DNA of 64,000 nucleotides from Marinoscillum furvescens DSM 4134 (GCF_003386095.1 NZ_QREG01000011.1:124001-188000); one strand, 5' to 3'. Numbered from the stretch's first letter, positions 53,781-62,904 are shown. The notes: generated by a model from the sequence alone, not told the origin. Program-made: numbers and translations.

Positions 53781-55064
53781 TTGAGTCAGAATAAAAGAAG
53801 AGTAGTAATAACAGGTCTTGGAGTCGTTGCTCCTAATGGACTGAATGTCAATGAATTTACCCATGCTTTGAAAACTGGTGTTTCAGGAATCAAACGATGG
53901 GAAAACCTTGAAGAGATCAATTTCAAATGCCAAATCGGAGGTAAACCACCAGTAAGCCAGGAATACAAAGACGCCAATCTGCCAGATTTTATTGCAAAAA
54001 AGGTAAAGAACAATGCCGTAATATATGCGTGCCTGTCTGGCCTGGAAGCATGGAAAGATGCTGGCCTGGAGATAGCGCCTGGCACCTATGACCGTAAAAC
54101 GGGAATGATCATAGGGTCTGGAGCCCTGGGGTTAGATAGTTTCATAGAGCATAAAATATACCCTATCGATAAAGGAAACCATCGCAGACTCGGTTCTAGA
54201 TCTGTACCTGAATCTATGAGTAGCGGTGCAGGAGCATATCTCAATGGTATATTGGGGCTTACCGGTAGAATTTTCTCCAATAGTTCGGCATGCATCACAG
54301 GTTCTGAAGCCATCCTTCAAGGCTATGAGCTCATTCTATCGGGCAGAATGGATCGAATGCTTTGTGGCAGTACGGAAGGTGACGGAAGATACATCTGGGG
54401 TGGATTTGATGCCATGCGTGTATTGTGCAGCGATAGCAACGATCACCCTGAAAGAGGATCACGCCCTATGAGTGCCTCTAGTAGTGGATTTGTCCCCAGT
54501 GGAGGATCAGGAGCATTGGTTCTGGAAACATTAGACAGTGCTTTAAAACGCGGAGCCACGATATATGCCGAAGTGATGGGTGGAGAAGTAAATTCCGGAG
54601 GTCAACAAAACGGTGGCTCCATGACTGCTCAAAATCCTGAAGCCGTGGTAGACTGCATCCAGTCAGCTTTAGATAACGCATCGATGAAAGCAGAGGAAAT
54701 AGACCTCATATCTGGTCACCTTACCTCTACGAAAGGTGATCCGTACGAAATCAACAATTGGGTAAATGCCCTTAGACTCGACAAAGACCGATTGCCATTT
54801 ATCAACACACCAAAATCGATGATTGGCCATTGTGTGGCTGGTGCAGGTTCTATTGAGCTTGTAGCCAGCGTTATACAATTAAAGGAAGGGTTTGTACATG
54901 GCAATCTAAATTTAGAAGAAATTCACCCACAAATATCCGAAATAGTGCCTCAGGACAAGTTACCAACTCAATCTGTGGACACTGACATTCAAAGTGTCAT
55001 CAAAGCCAATTTTGGTTTTGGTGATCTCAATTGCTGTATTGTACTCAAAAAATGGAATGACTAA
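53781..55064 (+). CDS. Beta-ketoacyl-ACP synthase (KAS II/FabF-type)
   Basis: A 427-residue condensing enzyme starting at TTG. The catalytic triad is visible: Cys in SSACITGSEA, first His in SGHLTSTKGDPYE and second His in KSMIGHCVAGAGS; the remainder of the FabF fold is intact. It elongates acyl-ACP by two carbons. It is not the housekeeping fab cluster, but is followed directly by its own ACP and, further along, a phosphopantetheinyl transferase. Confidence 0.9.
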   Translation: MSQNKRRVVITGLGVVAPNGLNVNEFTHALKTGVSGIKRWENLEEINFKCQIGGKPPVSQEYKDANLPDFIAKKVKNNAVIYACLSGLEAWKDAGLEIAPGTYDRKTGMIIGSGALGLDSFIEHKIYPIDKGNHRRLGSRSVPESMSSGAGAYLNGILGLTGRIFSNSSACITGSEAILQGYELILSGRMDRMLCGSTEGDGRYIWGGFDAMRVLCSDSNDHPERGSRPMSASSSGFVPSGGSGALVLETLDSALKRGATIYAEVMGGEVNSGGQQNGGSMTAQNPEAVVDCIQSALDNASMKAEEIDLISGHLTSTKGDPYEINNWVNALRLDKDRLPFINTPKSMIGHCVAGAGSIELVASVIQLKEGFVHGNLNLEEIHPQISEIVPQDKLPTQSVDTDIQSVIKANFGFGDLNCCIVLKKWND

Positions 55065-55065
55065 T

Positions 55066-55317
55066 ATGAATAGAGAAGAAATTAAAAAGGAATTATTAGA
55101 GATCATCGACCCTTACATTGATGAAAAAGAAGTCACTGTGAGTGTATCTGAGCAATCTGATCTGATCAACGATCTTAACATTAATTCTGCTCACCTCGTG
55201 GATATAGTGTTAGATATAGAGGAGAAATTCGATATTATGATCGAGGACGATTTCATTGGCAAAATGGATACTGTAGGAAGTGCATTGGATATCATTGAAG
55301 AAAAACTTAACAGTTAA
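55066..55317 (+). CDS. Acyl carrier protein
   Basis: An 83-residue acidic ACP, with the phosphopantetheine Ser in LNINSAHLVDIV; the usual DSL is NSA here, so the attachment loop diverges from housekeeping AcpP. Helices II-III (VLDIEEKFDIMIEDDF) fit the fold. I chose the ATG at 55066; 55057 is possible and would overlap the KAS stop. It probably carries the acyl chain for the KAS encoded before it. Confidence 0.85.
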   Translation: MNREEIKKELLEIIDPYIDEKEVTVSVSEQSDLINDLNINSAHLVDIVLDIEEKFDIMIEDDFIGKMDTVGSALDIIEEKLNS

Positions 55318-56852
55318 TGGAAATACGAAGTATCGTTGTTGTTTCTATTCTCTATTTCATTCTCAGCTTTTCGGCCTTTTCTCAAAAGATAATCACTCCA
55401 GACTCTTACCAGTCTGCGTTATGGGAGTTTGACCGTGTAGAGCAATATGATTCCGGTCATCTTGCTCTACAATACATGATAAGAGATCACGGAGACAAGC
55501 CGATATCTTTTTTGGACCCCATGATTAAATTCAACGGTAATACCGCATTCCCTTATGGATATAACGACGGTGCGGTTTGGAAAGGAAAAGGTCTGAACGG
55601 GGAGTTTCATTTTGGTGTTTCTGGGAAAATGGGGATTCTCAGTTATGCCATTCAACCTGTTGTGTTTCTAGCGCAAAACAGAGAATATGCTGTTGCAAAC
55701 CCAAACACACCGTATATCTATCCATTTGCCACCAATCGCATTGATTGGGTTCAGCGATACGGAAATCAATCTTACCATTCTTTTCACTTAGGTCAATCTG
55801 AAGTGAAAATTGCTTACCAGGGCTTCAAATTGGCACTTGGCACTCAAAATTTCATTGTCGGTCATGCGCTCTATTTTCCTATACTCATGAGCAACAACGC
55901 TGGTGGAATTCCCAATTTAAACATTGGAACAGACCGTCCCATCAACATTGGATATAAATGGCTTCAGATTGGAGAAGTTGAGGCTAATTTAATTTATGGG
56001 TTGATGAAGGAGTCCGATTTTTTTGACAATGATCAAAGCAATGATTTAAGGTATTATAACTCAGCGCATGTTTCTTTTCGTCCCAGTTTATTACCACAAC
56101 TCACTTTAGGATTTAATAAAGTACTCTATAAGCAAACGAAGTACTTTGATCGTCAGGATTTACTCTCTACTTTCTACAATGAGTTTGAACCTGTAAAAGT
56201 TGTAAATGGGGACACCATTTCATCCCCAAATGATTTTTTCGATCAAATGGCTTCTCTAACTGGCGAATGGAAATTTCCCGAAAGTGGTTTCAGGGTTTAT
56301 GCTGAATATGCATTAAACGACTTCACGGGTAGTCCCAGGGTCCTGGAACCAGAACACTCAAGAGCTTATATGATAGGATTTCAAAAAAGCTTAAAACTCA
56401 AAGGTGTTAAATTCTTGATAAACTATGAGCACAGTAACTTAAGCAGAAACCTTACCTATTTGTATAGACCCGAACCCACCTATTACATACATTCATTTAG
56501 TAGCCAGGGGTATACCCACAAAGGCCAGATTATGGGAAATTCTATAGGCCCGGGAGGCAATGCAGACCACCTGGAAATTAAAGCATTGATCACCGAACCT
56601 TCTTTACTCATTTCGTTTTTCGGAAGAAGAACAGAACACAATAAAGATTACTTTATAACACACGACCCAGATTTTCACAAACACGATGTAAGTGTTGATT
56701 TTGGTTTGAGCTCATATTGGGAACTTTCGAATATCACGTTAGGATTAAAGGCCGTTCATTCATTTAACCATAACAAATACTACATCATTGGAAACAACCA
56801 TAAAAATGTATACTTTGAAATCAGTCTTCAATCAAAATATTTTAATCTATAG
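55317..56852 (+). CDS. Wzi-type capsule-assembly outer-membrane protein
   Basis: A 511-residue protein with a signal peptide (MEIRSIVVVSILYFILSFSA). The body is strand-rich with barrel-like amphipathic repeats and the Bacteroidota Wzi landmarks YTHKGQIMGNSIGPGGNADH and SFFGRRTEHNKDY. Wzi in other bacteria binds capsular polysaccharide at the cell surface. The ATG overlaps the ACP stop (TAATG), a striking coupling of a fatty-acid carrier with an outer-membrane glycan protein. It may display or anchor a glycolipid made by the neighbouring genes (inference). Confidence 0.78.
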   Translation: MEIRSIVVVSILYFILSFSAFSQKIITPDSYQSALWEFDRVEQYDSGHLALQYMIRDHGDKPISFLDPMIKFNGNTAFPYGYNDGAVWKGKGLNGEFHFGVSGKMGILSYAIQPVVFLAQNREYAVANPNTPYIYPFATNRIDWVQRYGNQSYHSFHLGQSEVKIAYQGFKLALGTQNFIVGHALYFPILMSNNAGGIPNLNIGTDRPINIGYKWLQIGEVEANLIYGLMKESDFFDNDQSNDLRYYNSAHVSFRPSLLPQLTLGFNKVLYKQTKYFDRQDLLSTFYNEFEPVKVVNGDTISSPNDFFDQMASLTGEWKFPESGFRVYAEYALNDFTGSPRVLEPEHSRAYMIGFQKSLKLKGVKFLINYEHSNLSRNLTYLYRPEPTYYIHSFSSQGYTHKGQIMGNSIGPGGNADHLEIKALITEPSLLISFFGRRTEHNKDYFITHDPDFHKHDVSVDFGLSSYWELSNITLGLKAVHSFNHNKYYIIGNNHKNVYFEISLQSKYFNL

Positions 56853-57273
56853 CATTTGCCTTCTAACAGTTTCCAGTTTATTGAATGGTTGTACTTTCAA
56901 GAACACGGAGGATCAAAATGCTGAAGCAATCAAAGATGACGAACTGTGCTACTTCCACTTCTATATTATCAATAATCAAGCGAAAATATATGTAGATGGA
57001 GAGCTGGTACACGACACTAAGCCTATTAATGGAAAAGTAAGTTCTGAAAGATCCATTCCAATTTCCGAACACCTTTCGCCAGGCACACATACTATAAAAG
57101 TTGAGTTATACAACGGTGAAGGGATTCTTGATGATAAATATGACAAGTATTGGGAGATCTATTATGAACTATTCGTAAATGGAGTTCCTGTGGATTACAT
57201 CCACGAGCAAACAGATAATGGAAAACAAGGTTTAGTATGGAGTGAAGAACATGAAATTGTCATAAAAGAATGA
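56806..57273 (+). CDS. Small lipoprotein of unknown function
   Basis: A 155-residue lipoprotein, starting at ATG 56806 inside the end of the Wzi-like gene (46-base overlap, different frame). The lipobox is LLNGC. The mature part is a strand-rich domain (INNQAKIYVDGELVHDT, SPGTHTIKVELYNGEG) like a small beta-sandwich. No named family recognised. It is coupled to the PPTase gene by a 4-base overlap. Confidence 0.72.
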   Translation: MYTLKSVFNQNILIYSICLLTVSSLLNGCTFKNTEDQNAEAIKDDELCYFHFYIINNQAKIYVDGELVHDTKPINGKVSSERSIPISEHLSPGTHTIKVELYNGEGILDDKYDKYWEIYYELFVNGVPVDYIHEQTDNGKQGLVWSEEHEIVIKE

Positions 57274-57791
57274 TAGGAATAGACCTCAACGACCTTTCGG
57301 ACCCTCTACTCAAAGAGCGAGATGAAAATGCTTTGAGGTTAATCACTCACCCTGAAGACGATTTTTTAAACCTACCGGACTTCTTCTGGTACCTCTGGAC
57401 CGCAAAGGAGTCCGTTTTTAAAGCTAAACGTGATCTAGCGAGCTTTTCTCCTAAAGAAATCCCAATATCATTTAATCAAAATAGTACAGAAAAAGTATCG
57501 TTTAAAAGTGGCAAATACGCAGGAGTGGTCACCAGAGACCAACAATTAATCTATTCCGTGGCCAGCCATGAATCCACCTCCCCACTGTATCAGGTGTTTG
57601 AGCGCGCAACGAATGATGAGTCTAAAGAGGTACGTGATTCTCTAATACACTACCTCCAAAAAAACCTTAACATCGAGTCAGAGATCATTCGGGACGGCAA
57701 TGGATTGCCCATTTTGTCACATCAGGAAATACCTGTAAGCTTTACTCATCACCATCGATTTCTGGGCTTCGCTATTCCCAATTTCATCTAA
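57270..57791 (+). CDS. 4'-phosphopantetheinyl transferase
   Basis: A 173-residue PPTase-superfamily protein with the magnesium-binding GIDLND near the N-terminus and the catalytic WTAKESVFKAKRD, the W-x2-KE-x3-K motif. It loads phosphopantetheine onto carrier proteins, most likely the ACP encoded 2 kb upstream in the same operon. The start overlaps the lipoprotein stop (ATGA). It converges with the membrane-protein gene at its 3' end, overlapping by eight bases. Confidence 0.88.
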   Translation: MIGIDLNDLSDPLLKERDENALRLITHPEDDFLNLPDFFWYLWTAKESVFKAKRDLASFSPKEIPISFNQNSTEKVSFKSGKYAGVVTRDQQLIYSVASHESTSPLYQVFERATNDESKEVRDSLIHYLQKNLNIESEIIRDGNGLPILSHQEIPVSFTHHHRFLGFAIPNFI

Positions 57792-58227
57792 ATAAATCAA
57801 AACCATTGGCCATCAGTACGGCCAACAAAGGAATTAACCATACAAGAATCACTTCCGCTCTTATTAGTTGTCTGATCTTTGCTGGTACCGTGACGAAATC
57901 CGATTGCTCACCTTTCCGCTCTCGAATAAAATACATCGTTGGCCAAATAGATAACACTCCAACCAGAGTGAATAACACGACTTTAAGAATAAAAGTCCAA
58001 TTACCTGTATAAAATGCCGCTGGTTTGCCTACGAAAAACCATAATGTAAGCCCGGCTATCAAGGTCAACACCGCTCCCAGCCCATACAGTGCGTCTATTC
58101 TCGCCAGTTTTCTAAGCTCTTCCCGACTCATTATAGGTTTGATCATCAGTAGCTCCGTGACTAGTGTAGAGACCACAAGAAATATGGAGGCATAGTGAAT
58201 ATATTTTATCAGAATGAATAAACTCAT
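57784..58227 (-). CDS. DUF2214-like membrane protein
   Basis: A 147-residue integral membrane protein of about four helices (IKYIHYASIFLVVSTLVTEL, ALYGLGAVLTLIAGLTLWFF, and others), resembling the uncharacterised DUF2214 family. The conserved early His in YIHYAS is typical. Role unknown. Its ATG overlaps the stop of the methyltransferase gene by four bases. Confidence 0.7.
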   Translation of the reverse strand: MSLFILIKYIHYASIFLVVSTLVTELLMIKPIMSREELRKLARIDALYGLGAVLTLIAGLTLWFFVGKPAAFYTGNWTFILKVVLFTLVGVLSIWPTMYFIRERKGEQSDFVTVPAKIRQLIRAEVILVWLIPLLAVLMANGFDLFR

Positions 58228-58823
58228 TTCTTTACAAGGTTTATAAACAGTTCTCGTCCTGCTCTTGGTGAAATTGAATTATAGGCCCCTGACATTACTT
58301 TAACTTGAAAATAGGGCTCAAACAACGAAAGGTATTCTTCCTTGCTGCCACCATAAGGAGGACTGTCCTCGCACATCACATCATTCCATAGTAGTCCTAC
58401 CAGCTTCCCCCCTGGCACGAGCAATTGATGCATCTTGTTGGCATATTCAGTCCTAAGCTCTGGATCTATCGCACAAAAAAAGGTTTGTTCAATGATTAAA
58501 TCATAACTTCCTTCGTGATCAAAAAAATCTTGATGAAAGATGTGGTCGGATGGGTACCATGGGACACGCTCCTTCAAGCTTACAATAGCCTCTGCAGATA
58601 TGTCTAGCACAAAGCTGTTTTTAAAACCATAATTAAATAAATACACCGCTTCATAAGCATTTCCTGCCCCGGGAATCAGAATTTTTAAGGATTTGTCTGT
58701 AAGTTGATTGATATATTCCTTGATCGGAGTGGTTATCTTACCTACATCCCAGGATATATTTCCAGTGTTGTAGCGATCATCCCAGTAGTCCTGGTCTAGC
58801 TGTAGCTTAGTGAGAGGTGTCAT
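58224..58823 (-). CDS. SAM-dependent methyltransferase, TPMT family
   Basis: A 199-residue class I methyltransferase. The N-terminal YWDDRYNTGNISWDVGK with its WD motif is typical of thiopurine S-methyltransferase-like proteins, followed by the SAM loop ILIPGAGNAYEA and the IIEQTFFCAID segment. It may methylate thiols, halides or tellurium-type compounds; the natural substrate is unknown. First gene of a two-gene minus-strand operon. Confidence 0.87.
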   Translation of the reverse strand: MTPLTKLQLDQDYWDDRYNTGNISWDVGKITTPIKEYINQLTDKSLKILIPGAGNAYEAVYLFNYGFKNSFVLDISAEAIVSLKERVPWYPSDHIFHQDFFDHEGSYDLIIEQTFFCAIDPELRTEYANKMHQLLVPGGKLVGLLWNDVMCEDSPPYGGSKEEYLSLFEPYFQVKVMSGAYNSISPRAGRELFINLVKK

Positions 58824-58959
58824 AGCAAATGTGATTATAGGTGAGGTGTTTGTAATATAGCAAACAGAATTAATTGGTAAAATGCGTTTAGATAAAACGT
58901 TTGATTAATAACTTAGTTTTTTGAGTATACTCGCGTAACAAACCTTAAATGATAGCAAA

Positions 58960-59568
58960 TTGAAACTCATAGGATACATATCAGTCATTGTAATTTTCTT
59001 CGGCACTCTTTTTATAATTGACCACTACACAGGCCATGATAAACCCGCCATCATCTCGGAAGAAGCTGTAGAGCCCGACTTGCACCTATCGAATAGCAAG
59101 CTTTACTTTCAAGAGCACGCTCATGAGCGTAGCCTCCAGCAACTAGATGCGGCCATTGATGCAATCCGTGAAATAGAACAGGACATAGATGAAGAAAGCA
59201 GAAAAAAAGTAGAGGCCTCAGTAGTAGAATTAGAAGAGATAAAAGATGAAATGGCACATGGAAACTTCGACCTGCAGAAGTTTAACGACGCAAGTGTGAA
59301 AGCACTCAATGCACTGACCTACGCCGAACTCAAAATCACGGAACACTTCGTAGAATCTCATGAAAAATCCAAAGCAAAGCTTGCCTTAAAATACGGGATG
59401 GTGCACGTCAAAAATGCATTGATGTTTTCCCAGGGCAAGAAGAAAGAATATGAGATCCACATTTACTCCGAAATAGATTCACTAATGGAGAACCAATCAC
59501 TCACAGATCAAGAAATCATAGATAAGCTGGAATCTATGCTAAAAGAGCTGGACGAATCAGGACTATAA
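58960..59568 (+). CDS. Membrane-anchored helical protein
   Basis: A 202-residue protein starting at TTG 58960. A single N-terminal hydrophobic segment (residues 4-20) is followed by an all-helical acidic region with coiled-coil character (SLQQLDAAIDAIREIEQDID, and two similar repeats). No enzyme motif and no named family. It begins a run of four same-strand genes with the glutamine-synthetase-like ligase ten bases later, so an accessory role there is possible. Confidence 0.65.
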   Translation: MKLIGYISVIVIFFGTLFIIDHYTGHDKPAIISEEAVEPDLHLSNSKLYFQEHAHERSLQQLDAAIDAIREIEQDIDEESRKKVEASVVELEEIKDEMAHGNFDLQKFNDASVKALNALTYAELKITEHFVESHEKSKAKLALKYGMVHVKNALMFSQGKKKEYEIHIYSEIDSLMENQSLTDQEIIDKLESMLKELDESGL

Positions 59569-59578
59569 TTACAAAATT

Positions 59579-60928
59579 ATGAAAGACGACCTGCATAAGA
59601 CCATCGAACAACTCAAGTCCTCGGAAGAGACACGGGTAAAAGTCGCCGTAGTAGATATCGATGGAGTACTGCGGGGTAAAATCGTCCACAAAAAGAAACT
59701 ACTAAGCCTTCTAGAGCAAGGCGCTGGCTTTTGTGATGTAATTTTTGGGTGGGATGTAGCGGATGAACTGTATGACAACACCAGCTTGACTGGATGGCAT
59801 ACGGGATACCCAGACACACCTTTTCATGTAGATGTAAATACGCTGAGAAGTATCCCCTGGGAAGAAAACATTCCTTTTTTATTGGGTGATTTCAGTGCTT
59901 CTAACCATCCTGCATGCCCAAGATCTCTCTTTAAATCTGTTTTGGATAAAGCCAAATCCATGGGGTTTGAAACAGCTTTTGCTCAAGAATTTGAATGGTT
60001 CAACTTCCAGGAAACTCCGGAATCCATAGCAACCAAGGAATATCAAAACCCTACACCTCTAACACCCGGCATGTTTGGCTACTCGATACTCAGAGCCAGC
60101 CAAAACAGCCCGTACTTCCACGACCTCTTCACCTTACTGGAAGCGTTTGACATACCTCTGGAAGGACTACATACCGAAACCGGTCCTGGTGTATATGAAG
60201 CTTGCATTCAGTACACCGATGGTCTGAGAGCCGCAGATAGAGCTGTGTTGCTTAAAGCTGCAGTAAAAGAGATTGCGGCACAGCATGGCATTATGCCTAG
60301 TTTTATGGCTAAATGGCATCAGGACTTACCTGGCTGTAGCGGTCATATTCACCAGAGCTTGTGGAAAGATGAGCTTAACGTTTTTCATGATGCCGCTGAC
60401 CCACATGGTATTTCCGAAACCCTAAGGCACTATATTGCAGGCCAGCTGCATGCATTGCCTCATATCTTACCCTTGTACGCACCAACAGTCAACAGCTACA
60501 AACGACTTGTAGAAGGTGCCTGGGCCCCCACCACCCTGACATGGGGGCATGACAATCGCACGACAGCTCTAAGAACCATTTCCACTTCGGCCACTAGCAC
60601 TCGTTTAGAAACACGCGTGCCAGGGGCTGATGTAAACCCTTATCTTGCTATGGCCGCAGCCCTGGCATCCGGATTATACGGCATTGAGCATAAGCTCGAA
60701 CTAAACACCCCCGCCACTATTGGCAACGGGTATGAAAACAACACTGCCGAACACCTACCGAAAAGCCTCCATCAGGCAACAGAAAAAATGAATTCTTCAG
60801 TTATTGCAAAAGAATTATTCGGTGAAGAATTTACAAGCCACTTTTGTAAAACAAGAGAATGGGAATGTAGACAATTCGCTAAAGCCGTAACCAACTGGGA
60901 ATTAAAGAGGTATTTTGAAATCATCTAA
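59579..60928 (+). CDS. Glutamine synthetase family ligase (GlnA/PuuA-like)
   Basis: A 449-residue protein with the GS fold motifs: FAQEFEWF (metal Glu pair), TETGPGVYEA, GCSGHIHQSLW (variant of GSGMHxH), SYKRLVEGAWAPTTLTWG, and RLETRVPGADVNPYLAMAAA. Changes such as CSGHIHQ for SGMHTHQ and the gene setting suggest a gamma-glutamyl ligase acting on an amine or other acceptor instead of ammonia assimilation, but this is inference. ATP site residues appear intact. Followed 17 bases later by the APH-fold kinase. Confidence 0.87.
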   Translation: MKDDLHKTIEQLKSSEETRVKVAVVDIDGVLRGKIVHKKKLLSLLEQGAGFCDVIFGWDVADELYDNTSLTGWHTGYPDTPFHVDVNTLRSIPWEENIPFLLGDFSASNHPACPRSLFKSVLDKAKSMGFETAFAQEFEWFNFQETPESIATKEYQNPTPLTPGMFGYSILRASQNSPYFHDLFTLLEAFDIPLEGLHTETGPGVYEACIQYTDGLRAADRAVLLKAAVKEIAAQHGIMPSFMAKWHQDLPGCSGHIHQSLWKDELNVFHDAADPHGISETLRHYIAGQLHALPHILPLYAPTVNSYKRLVEGAWAPTTLTWGHDNRTTALRTISTSATSTRLETRVPGADVNPYLAMAAALASGLYGIEHKLELNTPATIGNGYENNTAEHLPKSLHQATEKMNSSVIAKELFGEEFTSHFCKTREWECRQFAKAVTNWELKRYFEII

Positions 60929-60945
60929 ACAGTAGAGATCCATTT

Positions 60946-61992
60946 ATGTATCAAAACATCAACTTCATACAAATAATTGAAGATGCGTGGTATGAATATG
61001 ACAACTCACGTAAAATCCGTACCGTAGAAGACATTAGTGCCAAAGTGTCTACCAATCACGTATATCGGGTGAGGTTTGAAGATGGTGACATCATCATCGC
61101 CAAGCTCTCTTACTTTGGTAAATTTTCACATTTTGTAGAAGATCACTCTATAATCAATGCGCTGGCAACCAACCTACCCAGTCCATTCGAAAATTTTCTT
61201 GCAAAATCTTTGACTAAATATGGTCAACTCTATGTCTACAGACATCAAGACAGCCTTCTGGATGCATGGGTGGTATTTTACAATCCTATACACATTGATC
61301 AGAAGCCGGCCAGAAAACAATCTGAAGAGCAAATAAAAATCCTCGGAAAAGAATTAGCCAAATTCCATAAGGCCTGCCGGAAAGTAAAGAACACCCTCCC
61401 TCCCAATTTTAAGCAGACCGAAGATGACATCAAACACCTTTTACAAATTCTGGAAACCGAACAGGGGCAGTTTGATCATCGCGGACATGTAGACAGCATC
61501 AAGCGTCAGTGCAACTTATACATTGAAAACTGCGACAAAATAGGCGTGGCAGAAATGCCGGCTATTCCTGTATTTGTGGATTGGAACATCGGCAACTTCT
61601 CAGTTACCAATGACTACAAGTTCTTCAGTAGGTGGGATTACGACTGGTTTAGAATGAGTACACGTGTGATGGATTTCTACTTCTTTAGCAGAGTATGTTC
61701 ATCTATAGGAGACAAAACAGTCTTTAGCTATGTGATCGATCCCATGATGGAAGACAGATTTATACTTTTCTTACAGGCCTATCATGAAGAATACCCGCTT
61801 ACGGAGCAGGAAATCAAAATCATGAAGGAAACCTATAGATTTTTTATATTAAACTATGTGATAAAAGACGGCAGATACTTTTTTCATGAATTTTATGCGA
61901 GCCGTTTACAACTAGAAGCCCACGAGGTATACTTCCCCAACCTCGACAAGTCATTCGACGAAGAGCGCTTGCTCAAAGCCTTAAACCTTTAA
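60946..61992 (+). CDS. APH/choline-kinase-fold small-molecule phosphotransferase
   Basis: A 348-residue protein with an aminoglycoside-phosphotransferase-like core: catalytic Asp in FVDWNIGNF (D-x-N-x-G-N) and metal-binding Asp in FFSRWDYDWFR, followed by a helical C-terminal lobe. This fold phosphorylates hydroxyl groups of small molecules, including choline, homoserine, sugars and antibiotics. Substrate unknown. It lies between the GS-like ligase and the HAD phosphatase, three bases before the latter. Confidence 0.82.
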   Translation: MYQNINFIQIIEDAWYEYDNSRKIRTVEDISAKVSTNHVYRVRFEDGDIIIAKLSYFGKFSHFVEDHSIINALATNLPSPFENFLAKSLTKYGQLYVYRHQDSLLDAWVVFYNPIHIDQKPARKQSEEQIKILGKELAKFHKACRKVKNTLPPNFKQTEDDIKHLLQILETEQGQFDHRGHVDSIKRQCNLYIENCDKIGVAEMPAIPVFVDWNIGNFSVTNDYKFFSRWDYDWFRMSTRVMDFYFFSRVCSSIGDKTVFSYVIDPMMEDRFILFLQAYHEEYPLTEQEIKIMKETYRFFILNYVIKDGRYFFHEFYASRLQLEAHEVYFPNLDKSFDEERLLKALNL

Positions 61993-61995
61993 TGT

Positions 61996-62847
61996 ATGGA
62001 AATCACTTCTTTTAAATCTATTGTCAACAACTACCAAACCATCTTTTTTGATGCATTTGGTGTATTAAAAAACCACCAGGGACTTCTTCCTGGTATTGAA
62101 AAAACCTTTGATTACCTCGGTGAGCGCGGTATTGACTATTTCATCATCACCAATGACGCCTCACGTGGCCCTGAAGAGCTGGCACTGGACTATCAGCGCC
62201 GTGGACTCAAGCAAATCACCAAAAGTAAAATTGTGTCTTCGGGAATGCTGGCCCGCGAATACCTTAAGTATAAAGTAAAATCCGGCCTGATTGCCTACTT
62301 GGGTACAGCCCAAAGCGCACATTACATAGAAACTCTTGGCCTCAAAGCGGTATCCATAGCCGATCTCGACCTGGAGCAGGCAGAAGAAGTTAGTGCGCTG
62401 GTGTTTTTAGATGATGAGGGTTTTGACTGGTACAGCGACATCAATAAAGCTGTAAACCTGCTACGCATGGTGAACATCCCCGTGATAGTCTCAAACACAG
62501 ATAAATCCTATCCTGTATCACGCAAGCAAGTAGCTATAGCTGCAGGCGGTATTGCCAATATGGTGCAGGATATCGTTGGCAAAAAATTTATCAAGTTTGG
62601 AAAACCAGATGCGCAGATGTTCATATTTGCCTATGAACACTCCGTAAAAAAAGGTGCCGTGCAGGATAAAGAAAAGATCCTTATGGTAGGTGACACTCTT
62701 ACCACAGACATTTTGGGCGGAAATAAGTTCGGGTTGGATACCGTCCTGGTATTGACGGGCAATACCCTGGAAAAGCATGCAGATACACGAATCAGCGCTT
62801 CAGGGATAATACCCACTTACATTTGTGACTCGGCAGTTATAGATTAA
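61996..62847 (+). CDS. HAD-IIA-type phosphatase lacking the second motif-I aspartate
   Basis: A 283-residue HAD hydrolase with a type-II cap. Motif I reads FFDAFGVLKN: the nucleophile Asp19 is present but the general acid/base position is Phe21. The YFIITNDASRGP motif II and MVGDTLTTDILGG motif IV are normal. Such D-x-(W/F)-GV variants occur in uncharacterised HAD-IIA groups. It may hydrolyse a phosphorylated product of the kinase encoded before it. A terminator follows. Confidence 0.87.
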   Translation: MEITSFKSIVNNYQTIFFDAFGVLKNHQGLLPGIEKTFDYLGERGIDYFIITNDASRGPEELALDYQRRGLKQITKSKIVSSGMLAREYLKYKVKSGLIAYLGTAQSAHYIETLGLKAVSIADLDLEQAEEVSALVFLDDEGFDWYSDINKAVNLLRMVNIPVIVSNTDKSYPVSRKQVAIAAGGIANMVQDIVGKKFIKFGKPDAQMFIFAYEHSVKKGAVQDKEKILMVGDTLTTDILGGNKFGLDTVLVLTGNTLEKHADTRISASGIIPTYICDSAVID

Positions 62848-62856
62848 CCATTAAAA

Positions 62857-62888
62857 AAGGCCGTCACCAACAAATTGGAGACGGCCTT
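62857..62888. terminator. Intrinsic terminator between convergent genes
   Basis: AAGGCCGTC and GACGGCCTT form a perfect 9-bp stem, extended by CCAA/TTGG in the loop region, with an A-run before and T-rich sequence after. It serves the HAD gene and probably tpx from the other side. Confidence 0.85.
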
Positions 62889-62904
62889 ATGTTTTTCAAT
62901 GTCG

